From Oscillospiraceae bacterium (GTDB taxonomy: Bacteria; Bacillota; Clostridia; Oscillospirales; Ruminococcaceae), in the NCBI GenBank assembly GCA_022800935.1, contig JAAWRH010000012.1, positions 1 to 64,000 on the forward strand: a DNA stretch of 64,000 bases. The letters run 5' to 3'. Each line of letters opens with the position of its first letter. The first letter of the stretch is position 1. Below are positions 24,991 to 34,147 of the stretch, in pieces. A program made the translations under genes and the position numbers. Under the pieces are notes generated by a model. That model saw nothing but the letters and a program-made list of their open reading frames with translations, did no database searches and was not told where the DNA came from.

Positions 24991-26559
24991 ATGGATCTGC
25001 AAATGACCAAGCAAACCATCGCGGTATCGGATGTGATATTGGACTCCTTCCTGGAACAGGGTGTGGAGTGCGATATGATCCTCCCGGACTACTGCCCGGA
25101 TGTGGTGAAAATCCTCAAGTGCAGCGTCACCCCTGTCATCCTGTCAACCCAGCTCAGCGGTGACAGGATAGAGGCGGAGGGTACGGCCTCCATCCGGCTG
25201 TATTATCTTTCGGAGGGCGGGGCGCTCCATTGCTATGAGCAGAAGTATCCCTTTGAGAAGAGCGCCGAGCTCAAGGAAACGCCCCTTCGCCCGGTGGCGG
25301 AGGCGTCCGCGTCCCTGGATTATGTTAACTGCCGGGCCATGAGTCAGAGAAGGGTGGACATCCGAGGGGCCGTCACCGTACATCTGCGGGTAGAGGGCCA
25401 GAAGGAACAGAGTGTCGTGGGCTCTGCCCAGGGCGGCGGCGTGTGCCTGCACAGCCGGGATTTCACTGTCACCCGTCTGACCGGGGCCGTTTCCCGCCAG
25501 TTTTCCATCCGGGAGGAGCTGGACCCTGTGCCCGGCAATCCGCCCATTGACACCATTCTCCATGCCCGCGGCTGCGCGGCCCTCACCGAATACAAGGTGA
25601 TTTCCGGTAAAATTGTAGCCAAGGGGGAGCTGCGCCTTCAGATACTCTGCCGTTCCCAAGGGGACGGAGAGGGGACGACGGAGGGCCCTGTCACCATGGA
25701 TTACCGCCTGCCGATAAGCCAGATTCTGGATGTTGACGGCGCGGAGGAGGGAAGCCGCTGCCAGGTGAGCTTTGAACCGGCGGACATTGTCGTCACCCTG
25801 AAGAACGAGGGCGCTCCAGGGGAGGAAAAGATATCCCTTTCGGCGCTGCTGTTTGCCAGGGCGCGGGTTTACGACAACATGGAGATATCCCTGGCTGACG
25901 ACTGCTACTCCACCCAATACGCCTGTACCTATGCCGCGGCCCCCATGCGCCTGGAGCAGACTTCCGCCATGGTGGATGAACGCCGCCAGCAGCGGGCCAG
26001 CGTAGAGCTGCCGGAGGAGGTATCGGGGGAGGTAATCTCCCTTTGGGGGGACATTTCCACGGTGACGCTGACCGAGGAGGGGCTTGCGGCCCAGCTGGAC
26101 CTTCATCTGCTGGCCTGTGACAGCGAGGGGACACCGGTATACTTTGAGCGCTCGCTGGAGCTGCCCGTGCCGGTTCCGTTGCAGCCGGGGGAGGAGATGG
26201 CGGACCCGGCGATTCAGTTGGAGGAGATTGGCTACACCAGGTCGGGGGATCATCTGGAGCTGAGCTGTGATCTGCGGGTGACCTGCCGGAGGGTAATTTC
26301 AAACATCTTCTCGGCGATACAGGAGATCAATATAGACGAGGGCCGACCCAATCCGCCCAGAACGGCGGCGCTCACCATATTCTTTGCGCGGAAGGGCGAG
26401 AGCCTGTGGGAGATTGCCAGGCAATACAGCACCTCTATGGAGGCGATTATGGAGGAGAACAGTTTGGCGGAGGATGTGCTGACAGAAAACCGGATGCTGA
26501 TGATCCCCATGGTTGCCGCCCAAAGAAGGGGGACGGACAGCCAACTGGAAGAGGCGTAA
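24991..26559 (+). CDS. sipL: SipL-like spore coat morphogenetic protein (DUF3794 plus LysM)
   Basis: A 522-residue protein. The N-terminal half contains SPOCS/DUF3794 repeats (MTKQTIAVSDVILDSFLEQG, then LPDYCPDVVKILKCSVTP, a signature of the family, with a second copy around DFTVTRLTGAVSRQFSIREE). A single LysM domain occupies about 459-507 (FFARKGESLWEIARQYSTS to LMIPMV). This is the architecture of Clostridioides difficile SipL, which binds SpoIVA through its LysM domain and attaches the coat to the forespore. The next gene is spoIVA, which strongly supports the assignment. It acts in the mother cell. The preceding AAAGGAGAGG is a strong ribosome site. Confidence 0.88.
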   Translation: MDLQMTKQTIAVSDVILDSFLEQGVECDMILPDYCPDVVKILKCSVTPVILSTQLSGDRIEAEGTASIRLYYLSEGGALHCYEQKYPFEKSAELKETPLRPVAEASASLDYVNCRAMSQRRVDIRGAVTVHLRVEGQKEQSVVGSAQGGGVCLHSRDFTVTRLTGAVSRQFSIREELDPVPGNPPIDTILHARGCAALTEYKVISGKIVAKGELRLQILCRSQGDGEGTTEGPVTMDYRLPISQILDVDGAEEGSRCQVSFEPADIVVTLKNEGAPGEEKISLSALLFARARVYDNMEISLADDCYSTQYACTYAAAPMRLEQTSAMVDERRQQRASVELPEEVSGEVISLWGDISTVTLTEEGLAAQLDLHLLACDSEGTPVYFERSLELPVPVPLQPGEEMADPAIQLEEIGYTRSGDHLELSCDLRVTCRRVISNIFSAIQEINIDEGRPNPPRTAALTIFFARKGESLWEIARQYSTSMEAIMEENSLAEDVLTENRMLMIPMVAAQRRGTDSQLEEA

Positions 26560-26684
26560 AAGGGGAGCGATCCGGACCTTTTGACCCAGCGAAACAGCGT
26601 TCAGACCAATCGGTCGCATCAACCGGCCAGGAGAATTGCAATCGTCATAACCGATTCGGAAAAGCACATGGAAGGAGAATCGAC

Positions 26685-28178
26685 ATGCAGCAAGCGACAC
26701 AGCAGAGGGAAACGGTATATCGGGACATCGCCAGCCGGACGGGGGGCGATATCTATATTGGAGTGGTGGGACCGGTGCGGACCGGAAAATCCACCTTTAT
26801 TAAGCGGTTCATGCAGACGCTGGTGCTGCCCCACATGGAAAATTCCATCCAGCGGGAGCGGATGGTGGATGAGCTGCCCCAGTCGGCAGCGGGGCGCACC
26901 ATTATGACCACCGAACCCAAATTTATCCCGGAGGAAGCGGTAAAGATAGCGGTGGATGAAAGTGCCTCCGCATCGGTCCGGCTGATAGACTGCGTGGGGT
27001 ATATTGTCCCCAGCTCCATCGGGTATGTGGAGAACGAACAGCCCCGCATGGTAATGACCCCCTGGTTCACCCAGGAGATTCCCTTTAATATGGCGGCGGA
27101 GATCGGCACCCGGAAGGTGATCACCGAGCATTCCACCATCGGCCTGGTCATCACCACCGACGGCTCCATCAGCGATATCCCCCGCAGCGAGTACGAGGAA
27201 GCGGAGGAGCGGGTTATCGGGGAGCTGCGGGAGCTGCAAAAGCCTTATGTGGTGCTGCTCAACTGTGTGGACCCCAAAAGCGCGGCCAGTCAGGAGCTTT
27301 CCCAGGCGCTGGAGGAGAAATACGGGGTTCCGGTCAAGGCGGTCAACTGCCTGGAGCTGGACGAAGGGGATATCCGGGATATCCTGACCGATGTCCTGTA
27401 CCAGTTCCCGGTCCGGGAAATTTCCTTTGACATTCCCCGCTGGCTGGTGGCCCTGGAAAAGGAGCACTGGCTGAAAAGCGCGGTGTACGAGGCAATCGGT
27501 CAGAGCGCCTCCAGGCTCAGCCATATCAGGAGCATCCGCCGGGAATTTGAACAGATGGATGGCTGCGAGTATATAGAGCGCTCCCAGGTGGCGGCAGTGG
27601 ACCCCGGAAAGGGGAGCGCCAGGGTGCTGATCACCATTCCCAGCAAGCTGCTCTATCAGGTGATGGAGGAGAAGACGGGGTTGAACATCCGGTCAGAGGA
27701 GGAGCTGATGCCCTGCCTGGTGGAGCTGGCCCAGATGAAGCGGCAGTACGAAAAGATAAAGGGCGCCCTGGAGGAGGTAAACGCCACCGGCTACGGCATC
27801 GTCATGCCCGCCCTGGAGGAGCTGCACCTGGAGGAGCCGGAGATCATCAAGCAGGGGGGAAGGTACGGTGTAAAGCTGCGGGCCTCCGCGCCGTCCATCC
27901 ACCTGATGCGGGCGGATATCACCACCGAGGTTTCCCCCATCGTGGGCAGCGAAAAGCAGTCGGAGGAGCTGGTGGCCTACCTGATGCAGGAGTTTGAGGA
28001 GAGCCCCCAGAAGATATGGGAGTCCAACATCTTTGGAAAATCCCTCCACGAGCTGGTGAACGAGGGCCTGCACAACAAGCTGTACCGGATGCCGGGGGAC
28101 GCCAGGGTGAAGCTCCAGGAGACCATAGAGCGGATTATCAACGACGGGTGTTCGGGACTGATTTGTATTATTCTATAG
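26685..28178 (+). CDS. spoIVA: Stage IV sporulation protein A (coat basement-layer ATPase)
   Basis: A 497-residue cytoskeletal ATPase that polymerises on the forespore outer membrane as the base of the spore coat. The N-terminal TRAFAC-type P-loop GPVRTGKST is at about 29-37, followed by EPKFIPEEAVKI, the Walker-B-like RLIDCVGY and an NCVD-type motif. The C-terminal membrane-targeting region ends CSGLICIIL, as in B. subtilis (492 aa). ATG 26685 is used because it matches the family start MQQATQQRETVYRDIASRTGG-like region and follows GGAAGGAGA; the open frame extends upstream into sipL without homology. The 125-base gap after sipL has no terminator, so both are probably one transcript. Confidence 0.96.
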   Translation: MQQATQQRETVYRDIASRTGGDIYIGVVGPVRTGKSTFIKRFMQTLVLPHMENSIQRERMVDELPQSAAGRTIMTTEPKFIPEEAVKIAVDESASASVRLIDCVGYIVPSSIGYVENEQPRMVMTPWFTQEIPFNMAAEIGTRKVITEHSTIGLVITTDGSISDIPRSEYEEAEERVIGELRELQKPYVVLLNCVDPKSAASQELSQALEEKYGVPVKAVNCLELDEGDIRDILTDVLYQFPVREISFDIPRWLVALEKEHWLKSAVYEAIGQSASRLSHIRSIRREFEQMDGCEYIERSQVAAVDPGKGSARVLITIPSKLLYQVMEEKTGLNIRSEEELMPCLVELAQMKRQYEKIKGALEEVNATGYGIVMPALEELHLEEPEIIKQGGRYGVKLRASAPSIHLMRADITTEVSPIVGSEKQSEELVAYLMQEFEESPQKIWESNIFGKSLHELVNEGLHNKLYRMPGDARVKLQETIERIINDGCSGLICIIL

Positions 28179-28198
28179 AAAAGATAGGCTGTATTTCC

Positions 28199-28239
28199 AA
28201 AAACGAACCGAAAACACTTTTGCTTTCGGTTCGTTTTTT
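28199..28239 (+). terminator. Intrinsic terminator of sipL-spoIVA
   Basis: AAACGAACCGAAA (28201-28213) pairs perfectly with TTTCGGTTCGTTT (28224-28236) and runs into a T-tract. It lies 20 bases after the spoIVA stop. Confidence 0.9.
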
Positions 28240-28303
28240 GCGGTTATTTATATATCCTCCATATTTCCGTGACATAATTTTCCAGGATTCGCATCGTGAA
28301 AAA
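28233..28303 (+). repeat. Copy 1 of a duplicated promoter segment (orphan copy), followed by a gene-free gap
   Basis: This stretch is a near copy of 44452-44523: 56 of 63 bases match from 28241 on, and all seven differences are transitions. It carries the extended -10 box TGACATAAT ending at 28278. At the other copy the segment leads directly to a ribosome site and a flavoprotein gene. Here no ribosome site or credible gene follows: 28304-28535 holds no supported CDS, and a strong terminator begins at 28536. The whole 28284-28585 span could be a short transcript or a decayed gene. Confidence 0.7.
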
Positions 28304-28535
28304 GGCCTGCAACTGAACCACTACCGGCTTCAGTCTAACTGTTTTGGCAACAAGACGACAAAAGACACGGCTGGCCGCTGTGCCTCTTACCGTATTTTTA
28401 TTGTAACAGAGGTAATGTACCTGCACCACCACGATTTATACCTGTCAGCCGCTAGATTGGTAGTCCAGGCAGTTTTCCCTAATGCAAAACAATCCAGAAA
28501 AATATGCCTTGTATGTGAAACTTTATAAAAGCTAT

Positions 28536-28586
28536 GGTCTCGGAAACAAACCTATTCATCGGTTTGTTTTCGAGACCGGTTTTTTG
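28536..28586. terminator. Strong 17-bp terminator hairpin
   Basis: GGTCTCGGAAACAAACC (28536-28552) pairs with GGTTTGTTTTCGAGACC (28561-28577) with one G-T wobble, then GGTTTTTTG. It lies 46 bases from the end of the minus-strand dehydrogenase gene and may serve both strands. Confidence 0.88.
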
Positions 28587-28631
28587 CGCTAATTGTTGAT
28601 ATAGACAAATTTCATGTTTATTACAGGCTTC

Positions 28632-29591
28632 TCAATTTATCCGGTTGACTGGAGTTCCATTCATCCACTGCCGGAGGTTTTCTGCGGCGATATCCATCAG
28701 ACGTTTCCGGGACTCCCTTGGGGCCCACGCGATGTGAGGGGTGATAATACAGTTTGGCGCCTTCAGCAGAGGATTGTCTCCATGAATCGGCTCGGTGGAA
28801 ACCACATCCAGCGCCGCGCCCGCCAGCTTGGCGGATGCCAGCGCATCCGCCAAATCCTGTTCCGCCACCAGGGGACCGCGGGAGGTGTTGATCAGCATAG
28901 CCCCGTCTTTCATCCGCGAAATTGTATCTCGGTTCATAATCCCTTCTGTTTCCGGGAGAAGGGGACAGTGAAGGCTTACCACGTCCGATGCCTCAAGGAG
29001 CCGTTCCAACGGCACATACTCCGCCAGCTCCCTGCCCGCCTCGCACGGGTACGCATCAAAGGCGAGAACCTTCATCCCAAAGGCTTTGGCAATTTCCGCC
29101 GTCCTTTGACCGATGCGCCCGAAGCCGATGATCCCCATTGTCTTCCCCGCCAGCTCTGTCAGCGGGTAGTCCCAAAAGCACCAATCGGCATTATTTTCCC
29201 ACCGTCCACTGTGGACCGCCTCACTGTGGTGGGCGGTATGGTGACAGAGCTCCAGCAGCAGTGCGAAAACATATTGGGCCACTGCCGCCGTTCCATAGGT
29301 GGGTATGTTGCAGACCGGGATACCGCATCGTGCCGCCGCCTTTACGTCTACTACATTATAACCGGTAGCTAGTACGCCGATGTACTTTAATTTGGGACAG
29401 CGATCCAGTATGGCGGAGGCCAGCGGCGTTTTGTTGGTGAGCACAGCCTCTGAATCCCCGATTCGCTGTACGATAATATCGTCCTCAAGGGGAGTGCGGG
29501 GATATACGGACAGTTCCCCCATCTGGGAAAAGGAATCCCAGCTTAAATCTCCGGGATTAAGGGTATAGCCGTCAAGTACTGTTATTTTCAT
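28632..29591 (-). CDS. D-isomer-specific 2-hydroxyacid dehydrogenase (hydroxypyruvate reductase-like)
   Basis: A 319-residue NAD(P)-dependent enzyme. The Rossmann motif is GFGRIGQ (in TMGIIGFGRIGQRTAEIA), and the catalytic triad is visible as Arg in NTSRGPLV, Glu in DVVSTEP and His in ITPHIAWA. The TGYNVVDVKAA and GIPVCNIPTYGT segments resemble glycerate dehydrogenases (HprA). Likely reactions are hydroxypyruvate or glyoxylate reduction to D-glycerate or glycolate. Its start overlaps the stop of the AraC-type regulator by four bases, so both are translated from one message, divergent from the ABC/catabolic operon at 32.4 kb. I infer that it belongs to the same pathway. Confidence 0.9.
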   Translation of the reverse strand: MKITVLDGYTLNPGDLSWDSFSQMGELSVYPRTPLEDDIIVQRIGDSEAVLTNKTPLASAILDRCPKLKYIGVLATGYNVVDVKAAARCGIPVCNIPTYGTAAVAQYVFALLLELCHHTAHHSEAVHSGRWENNADWCFWDYPLTELAGKTMGIIGFGRIGQRTAEIAKAFGMKVLAFDAYPCEAGRELAEYVPLERLLEASDVVSLHCPLLPETEGIMNRDTISRMKDGAMLINTSRGPLVAEQDLADALASAKLAGAALDVVSTEPIHGDNPLLKAPNCIITPHIAWAPRESRKRLMDIAAENLRQWMNGTPVNRIN

Positions 29592-31915
29592 TTTTTTGCC
29601 CCTTTCTTTTGGCTGGCGGATACATCCTGCTCCGGCTTACCGTTTTCAAAATGCTTTTGACGATAGGCTCCCGGAGTGGAGCCGTCATATTTTTGAAAGG
29701 CTCTCGCCAATGCCAGATAGTTTGTAAAGCCGGAACGCTGGGCGATAGCGCTGAGGGTAAAGGCTGGGTTGGCCATCAGCCTTTTTGCCTCCGTAAGCCG
29801 CATTTTTTGGACGCAGACGCTGAAATTTTCCCCATAGCTTTTTTTGAACAGAGAGCTTAAATACTGAGGTGTAATGTGAAAATGGTCTGCAGCCTGCTCA
29901 AGGGAAAAGGTATTATCCAAATAATGTGCGTCCAAATACTCCATAATCTTCTCCATTCTCCAGCTGTATTCCCGAACGCCGCCGTCCTCCTGGGCGTTCA
30001 TATGGCTGAATGTACATAGGGAGCGGAAGATAAAATCCAGCTGATCATGGGCCTCCCGGATATTGAGGCAGGAGGTCAGCATTGCAATAGGGGGTATCTG
30101 GTACACAGGTTCGCCGTCTGTCTGTAGCTGATACTCAATTTTATAAGCGGTATTCATAAGGGCGCTTAAAAATGTATTAGCGGCCTCAACCGTCAGCATC
30201 CGCCCTTCAATATTTGTCTGAAAAAGCTGCTCTAAAAGCTTGGCTACCGTTTCCTCCTCACCTTTTAAAGCCGCCTTCATCAGCTGATTTTCTGTCTCCT
30301 GGGGATAGTGATATTTTGTGCTGAGGTTTTGGATGGATGCAGCGTCAAAAACCACTTGATCCGGCCGAAGAAAAGCGGTTTCCAATGCCGTCTGCGCCTG
30401 CCGGTATGAGAGGGAAAGCTCTTCAGCCTCCACCTGTGTGCCCAGGCCAAAGGTACAGTTCTTTAGCTCCTGATTCTCTGCAAGTGCTTTCAGCTCCACC
30501 ATCAGGGTCTCCTTCTGCCCGTTTGTGATGCTTCCCGCAAAGTTCAGGACAACCGCGCTTAGGGATTCATTGACCTGGATTCGATGGGAATACGTCGGAA
30601 GTTCCAACGCCCGCTCAATAGCGGTCCGAAAGCTGTTCCAGAACAGATGATCCTGTATCCGCACCAAGCCGCTTTTGCACAGCACCACCATGGCCTGGGG
30701 ACAGGGGAGCTCCAGCCCATAGGAGGACAGCCTTTCCCGATATTTTTCATCCTGCCCGCTTCTTCCCTCCAAAAGCCTGAGCAGGTACTCGTCTCCCATG
30801 ATTCTCCGGCTGATGATGAGCTCCTGATCGGCCTGCTGCTGCCGGCTCATAATGCGTGTCAGGGAGTGACGGATATAGGAATAGCCGCTCTCATCCTTGC
30901 TGACGGGGATATCCTGTTTTTGGCTCAGCCAACCCACCAGCTCCCCCAGCGGACGGTAGGCGATATATGTAAACACAATTGCCAAAACCACACCGACCAG
31001 GATGATAATCACCAATGTGCTGCGGAATTGATGATAGACATTCCAAAGCTGTACCATAAACGAATCCCCTGTCACATGGTAGACCAGCGCTGCGGACAGG
31101 GAGGGCATTTCATAGACGGTTGTAATAGAGTTGGAGGAGAGACTGTAGAAGCTGCGCTTCTCCGGATCAAACCGAATATTTTGGATGGAGCCCTGTGACG
31201 CAATCACCGGCGCTCCCTCGCTGTTGTAAATGCTGATCTCCCCGTCCACATCTAAGGAAGAGGACAAGCATGTGGAGGAAAGGGCTTCTCTGGAAATCAG
31301 AAGCACCATAACCGGCTGTTCGTCATTGTGGGAAACGGCAAGCTTATTGACATAGAGGATGCTTTTTCGGTAATCGGCGGAGGACACCAAACCGGGGTTG
31401 GTGGTATAAAAGGTTCCGAACTGTCCGTGGTTCTGGAGCATGGACAGCCAGCTCTCATAGCTTATCAGGTCCTGCAAATCCCATTGATAAAACTGCTCCG
31501 CGGAGTAGGTGCCTGTGGCGGACAAAATCTGCCCACTCCTTGGAAAAAAGATGTAGAAATCGGAGATCAAAGGATACTGGGCCAGCTTTGCCGGGATTTT
31601 CTGAAGCAAGCGGTAAATGTCAAGGCGGAGAAAGGGGTCAAAGGAGTCCGCAAGGGTGCATTCCTGGATGGTTAAGGCAGTCCCCATCTCAAAGGAAAAA
31701 AGGGATGCCTGCTGTAGCTGCGCCTGGATTGCGTTGGCATACCGCTCCAAAATCATCTGGCTGTGGTTTTGAATATTGGTATCCAAATGCTGGTTGGCGT
31801 AGCCCAATGCCTGAAGACTGACCACAATAGGGATTAAAAGCATACATAAATATGTAAAGAACTGCCGGTAAAACCATTTTCCGCGGTACATCGTTTTATC
31901 AGAGCGTTTGAACAT
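29588..31915 (-). CDS. Membrane-bound AraC family transcriptional regulator
   Basis: A 775-residue sensor-regulator of the kind that controls LplA/B/C-type sugar importers in Firmicutes. A transmembrane helix near 15-40 (FFTYLCMLLIPIVVSLQAL), an extracellular Cache-like sensor region of about 250 residues, a second helix near 300-320 (LVIIILVGVVLAIVFTYIAY), a cytoplasmic middle domain and a C-terminal AraC DNA-binding domain with two helix-turn-helix units (LEQAADHFHITPQYLSSLFK and LSAIAQRSGFTNYLALARAF). ATG 31915 is six bases after GAGGA, better placed than ATG 31921. It probably senses the extracellular substrate or the loaded binding protein and activates the divergent operon through the direct repeats at 32195-32228. 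Confidence 0.9.
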   Translation of the reverse strand: MFKRSDKTMYRGKWFYRQFFTYLCMLLIPIVVSLQALGYANQHLDTNIQNHSQMILERYANAIQAQLQQASLFSFEMGTALTIQECTLADSFDPFLRLDIYRLLQKIPAKLAQYPLISDFYIFFPRSGQILSATGTYSAEQFYQWDLQDLISYESWLSMLQNHGQFGTFYTTNPGLVSSADYRKSILYVNKLAVSHNDEQPVMVLLISREALSSTCLSSSLDVDGEISIYNSEGAPVIASQGSIQNIRFDPEKRSFYSLSSNSITTVYEMPSLSAALVYHVTGDSFMVQLWNVYHQFRSTLVIIILVGVVLAIVFTYIAYRPLGELVGWLSQKQDIPVSKDESGYSYIRHSLTRIMSRQQQADQELIISRRIMGDEYLLRLLEGRSGQDEKYRERLSSYGLELPCPQAMVVLCKSGLVRIQDHLFWNSFRTAIERALELPTYSHRIQVNESLSAVVLNFAGSITNGQKETLMVELKALAENQELKNCTFGLGTQVEAEELSLSYRQAQTALETAFLRPDQVVFDAASIQNLSTKYHYPQETENQLMKAALKGEEETVAKLLEQLFQTNIEGRMLTVEAANTFLSALMNTAYKIEYQLQTDGEPVYQIPPIAMLTSCLNIREAHDQLDFIFRSLCTFSHMNAQEDGGVREYSWRMEKIMEYLDAHYLDNTFSLEQAADHFHITPQYLSSLFKKSYGENFSVCVQKMRLTEAKRLMANPAFTLSAIAQRSGFTNYLALARAFQKYDGSTPGAYRQKHFENGKPEQDVSASQKKGAKK

Positions 31916-32194
31916 AATCATTCCTCACAAATCTACCATCCACCATCCAGAATCCACTGCCGGATAATGTTGGCTGACAATATGATTTCTTACCTGTTAA
32001 ATTTAGTATACATAAAACAAGGAAAAAAAGCTATTCCCATAATTTAATATTCGACTTTCGTTTTATAAGAAATAAACATTTTTTTGATATTATCAAATAT
32101 AAAATAGTGTTATTTGTACATAACAAACAATGGAAATTTCTACAAAATACCTTTTCCCAAAAACGTCTTCCTGATGCGGGTTGTGATTGCACAG

Positions 32195-32228
32195 GGGTGA
32201 AAGAATGATATATTGGGTGAAATACTGA
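32195..32228 (+). promoter_or_regulatory. Tandem direct-repeat operator, probable AraC-regulator binding site
   Basis: GGGTGAAAGAATGA (32195-32208) and GGGTGAAATACTGA (32215-32228) match at 12 of 14 positions and are exactly 20 bases apart. The second copy ends four bases before the -35 box. Two phased direct half-sites next to -35 are the classical arrangement for activators of the AraC family, and such a regulator is encoded divergently. Confidence 0.7.
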
Positions 32229-32231
32229 GCG

Positions 32232-32260
32232 TTGACCATTCAGTTTAAACCATTTACAAT
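32232..32260 (+). promoter_or_regulatory. Promoter of the ABC-importer/catabolic operon
   Basis: TTGACC (32232-32237), 17-base spacer, TACAAT (32255-32260). The message would start near 32267, giving a leader of about 138 bases. The rest of the divergent gap (31916-32231) is AT-rich, with one symmetrical TTTGATATTATCAAA at 32083-32097 of unknown meaning. Confidence 0.75.
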
Positions 32261-32404
32261 CAAAAACGTGGAAAAAATCTGGCGTATTTCCACAAACGCC
32301 AGAAGCGGACGCATTGAAAAGGTATCTATCAGTTCCAATGGACGAACGGTTCATCCAACGGCCCATCACCACCCAGTCATACAAGAAAGAGGTGTCAAAC
32401 GATT

Positions 32405-34117
32405 ATGAAGAAAAAACGGAACGTATTGGCGGCCATTTTGTCCCTGTGCATGTTGTGCGCGTGTTCCGGGCAGCCCTCTCAGTCCCAGAGCGTATCCAAC
32501 ACGTCCTCGGCTTCTCAACCCTCTCAACCCTCTCAACCCTCCGGAAGTGTTGCCTCATCTGCTTCCGTCAGCCAAGATGCCGGTTCTGCGGGGACAGGCG
32601 GACCATATACCTTACCCTTGACCGATAAGCCAATCACTCTGACCTGCTTTATCGCCATGGACAGCAAGGCGGGACTTACACTTACCAACCTTTCGGAAAA
32701 CCTCGGTCTTCAGGATTATGAGAAGATTACCGGCATTCATGTGGAATATAACCACCCCTCCAGCGCCACCAGCACCTCTCAGGCCCTGAACATCATGATT
32801 GCCTCCAACGACCTGGACGACATCATTTACAACATCAACAGTGTTTCCGGCGGTCTGGACAGCATTGTCAAATCCGGACAGATTCTCCGTCTCAACGAGA
32901 TGATTGAGGAGTACGGCTATTACCTCAACCAAACCTTCCAGGAGTACCCTGAGTTCAAGGCCCAGGTGATGACCTATGAGGGAAATATCGCCAACTATCC
33001 CTCTGCCCGTCTGGCGGATACCACCCATTACTTTGAATCCCTTATCATCAGAAAGGACTGGCTGGACAAGCTGGGCCTGGAGGTCCCCACGGATTTGGAA
33101 TCCTGGTACACCGTTCTGACCGCCTTTAAGGAAAAGGACCCCAACGGCAACGGGCAGCAGGATGAACTGCCCTTTATTTCCAACTCAACTGAGGAAATGG
33201 GAATCCTGCGTCTGGGCTGCTTCTATGGCCTAAATGCCACCTGGTTTCGATGGGAGGCCACCGGCATTGAGGATGGAAAGGTGGTATTCGCCCCCTTTAA
33301 GCCGGAATTTAAAGACTATCTGACCACTATGAACCAGTGGTATACCGAAGGATTGATCGACCCCGAATATCTGAGCACCGACGCCAAAGGTTTCAGCGCC
33401 AAGGTCCTCAACGACCAGGGCGGTGCCTTCTACGGCAAGATGAACGGCGGCATCGCCACCTTCATGAGCTCCTCTAAAACCGAGGGCTTTGAGGTTTCCC
33501 CGGTTCCCTATCCCATTACCGCGGACGGAAAGAGCTATGACCTTTACAGCCAGGATATCTCCGATGCAGGCGGCGCGGCCATTTCCGCCTCCTGCAAATA
33601 TCCGGTGGAAGCCCTGCGCTGGCTCGATTACCGGTACAGCCCAGAGGGACAGATTCACTCCTCCTTTGGCATTGAAGGCATCACCTACAATATGGTGGAC
33701 GGAGCTCCCCAGTATTCTGATATGATTGTCAACAATACCGAGGGCTGGTCCCTGACCAACGCCATTGCCCATTACACCACCGGCGGCATTGCCCCCAGGC
33801 TGGTCAACGACGAATTCTATTGGAACGCGGTTATGCTCTACCCGCAGCAGCGGCTGGTCTACCCCACGGTCAGCGCCTCTACCGATGAGCGGAAGATGCA
33901 CGCCCTCAAGTACTCCCAGGAGGATCAGGCAAAGCTGGACAGCCTGCTCAACGACCTGGGAACCTATTACACCGAAAACGTCCATGCCTTTGTCATGGGA
34001 ACCAAGCCTCTTTCCGAGTATGACAGCTTTGTGGAAACCCTCAAATCCATGGGCGCGGAGGAGGTCATCTCCCTCAAGCAAAAGGCTTACGAACAGTATC
34101 TGGCTTCGATGAAATAG
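32405..34117 (+). CDS. Extracellular solute-binding lipoprotein (LplA-type)
   Basis: A 570-residue ABC-importer binding protein. The lipobox LCAC puts the lipidated Cys at residue 20, followed by a Ser/Gln/Pro linker and the domain start YTLPLTDKPITLTCFIAMDS. The long lobes, with NQWYTEGLIDPEYLSTDAK and YRYSPEGQIHSSFGIEG, are characteristic of the 550-residue LplA/YtcQ group of family-1 binding proteins that serve oligosaccharides, often uronate-containing ones. GAGGTG precedes the ATG. It is the first gene of the operon and by far the best candidate for defining the substrate. The two permeases follow; no ATPase is encoded, so a shared MsmX-type ATPase is assumed. Confidence 0.92.
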   Translation: MKKKRNVLAAILSLCMLCACSGQPSQSQSVSNTSSASQPSQPSQPSGSVASSASVSQDAGSAGTGGPYTLPLTDKPITLTCFIAMDSKAGLTLTNLSENLGLQDYEKITGIHVEYNHPSSATSTSQALNIMIASNDLDDIIYNINSVSGGLDSIVKSGQILRLNEMIEEYGYYLNQTFQEYPEFKAQVMTYEGNIANYPSARLADTTHYFESLIIRKDWLDKLGLEVPTDLESWYTVLTAFKEKDPNGNGQQDELPFISNSTEEMGILRLGCFYGLNATWFRWEATGIEDGKVVFAPFKPEFKDYLTTMNQWYTEGLIDPEYLSTDAKGFSAKVLNDQGGAFYGKMNGGIATFMSSSKTEGFEVSPVPYPITADGKSYDLYSQDISDAGGAAISASCKYPVEALRWLDYRYSPEGQIHSSFGIEGITYNMVDGAPQYSDMIVNNTEGWSLTNAIAHYTTGGIAPRLVNDEFYWNAVMLYPQQRLVYPTVSASTDERKMHALKYSQEDQAKLDSLLNDLGTYYTENVHAFVMGTKPLSEYDSFVETLKSMGAEEVISLKQKAYEQYLASMK

Positions 34118-34147
34118 AGCCTGATTCCCTGAAAAGGAGGGATGCAG

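Noticed and set aside
28304-28535. Possible protein gene after the orphan promoter segment
   Set aside because: No ribosome site, and the only open frame is a continuation through the terminator and repeat.
32083-32097. TTTGATATTATCAAA as the main operator of the catabolic operon
   Set aside because: It is 135 bases before -35 in an AT-rich stretch where chance palindromes are common; the GGGTGAAA direct repeats are better placed.
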